Source: Clostridia bacterium
GTDB taxonomy: Bacteria > Bacillota > Clostridia > Christensenellales > Aristaeellaceae
NCBI GenBank assembly: GCA_017522345.1
Contig: JAFWZN010000070.1
Coordinates: 1-58,707 of the forward strand
Direction of reading: 5' to 3'
Length of the DNA: 58,707 bases
This document shows, piece by piece, positions 58,575-58,707 of the stretch. Made by a program: the position numbers and the translations under genes. How positions within the stretch are numbered: the stretch's first letter is position 1; each line of letters opens with the position of its first letter. The notes under the pieces are model-generated. The model saw nothing but the letters and a program-made list of their open reading frames with translations, was not told where the DNA came from and searched no databases.

Positions 58575-58649
58575 GGGGCTGTTGCACAACAGCCCCGAGA
58601 AAAAAACAGAGCTTTCAACCACTGGGAAGGTGGAAGAAAGCTCTGTTTT
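58575..58649 (+). terminator. Terminator of the ABC exporter operon, with a preceding hairpin
   Basis: A perfect palindromic hairpin (58575-58584 with 58587-58596, 2-base loop) comes first, then a perfect 14-bp stem (58603-58616 with 58636-58649) ending in TTTT. The loop of the second holds its own small CCAC/GTGG stem. Beyond it, 58650-58707 shows nothing recognisable. Confidence 0.8.
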
Positions 58650-58707
58650 GTTGTAGAATAAATCTGCAATGAAAATACCACAACGAGAGCAGTATATAAC
58701 AATCCAG

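Overview
This 58.7 kb chromosomal window most likely comes from an uncultivated anaerobic Clostridia (Firmicutes) bacterium of moderate G+C content. The evidence is the dnaG-rpoD order followed by trmK, Nif3 and a C4 zinc-ribbon gene, together with families typical of Clostridia: DUF1836, DUF3343, DUF3810, a short monofunctional BirA, CdaA with a YbbR partner, ThiT, an EF-G paralogue and comFC-recD2. Shine-Dalgarno sites are strong and ATGA start/stop overlaps are common. I see no rRNA, phage, IS element or CRISPR array, so this is core-like chromosome with a few accessory islands.

Layout. 1-220: a terminator followed by a row of inverted repeats. 221-575: RNase P RNA (minus). 655-5716: dnaG-rpoD-trmK-nif3-zinc ribbon (minus). 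5979-15061: minus-strand foldase, small unknown gene, EF-G-like GTPase, murI, yebC, amidohydrolase and degV, with recX alone on plus. 15218-15935: DUF1836 (plus, apparently leaderless) and tRNA-Leu(UAG) (minus). 15996-17453: sulfatase (minus). 17568-20818: plus-strand birA, NAD(P)HX repair enzyme, small unknown gene and MBL hydrolase. 20892-25543: unknown membrane protein, then cdaA-cdaR, an acidic-tailed membrane protein and a PIG-V-like mannosyltransferase. 25568-28209: yqeK-rsfS-dppA-orphan histidine kinase (minus). 28316-29104: unknown membrane protein (plus). 29101-31675: DUF3343-nth-obg-yhbY (minus), divergent from a SufS-like enzyme (31766-32923, plus). 32941-36608: PucR-like regulator with an S41 protease, and a lone UgpC-type ATPase. 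36805-38092: yfbR-araD. 38185-39678: thiamine genes thiT (TPP riboswitch) and thiN on abutting divergent promoters. 39752-43180: DUF3810, a HEPN-like/CBS protein with a CbxX-type AAA+ ATPase, and deoD. 43177-49397: MFS transporter divergent from a four-gene redox/nucleoside-hydrolase operon. 49467-54108: membrane protein, sigma-like membrane protein, recD2, comFC, a structured RNA and a zinc-ribbon protein (minus). 54281-58570: XRE regulator and a heterodimeric ABC exporter.

How the genes work together. Housekeeping functions dominate: replication priming, primary sigma factor, tRNA and rRNA-associated maturation, ribosome silencing and assembly, D-glutamate supply, c-di-AMP synthesis, thiamine uptake and activation, and DNA repair. 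The less ordinary units are the OYE-SDR-FAD-nucleoside hydrolase operon with its divergent transporter, the HEPN-like/CBS plus AAA+ pair, the sigma-like protein carrying a transmembrane helix, the c-di-AMP operon carrying a mannosyltransferase, the DUF3343/SufS-like divergent pair, and the structured RNA after comFC. A recurring regulatory layout is a promoter overlapping the terminator hairpin of the gene upstream.
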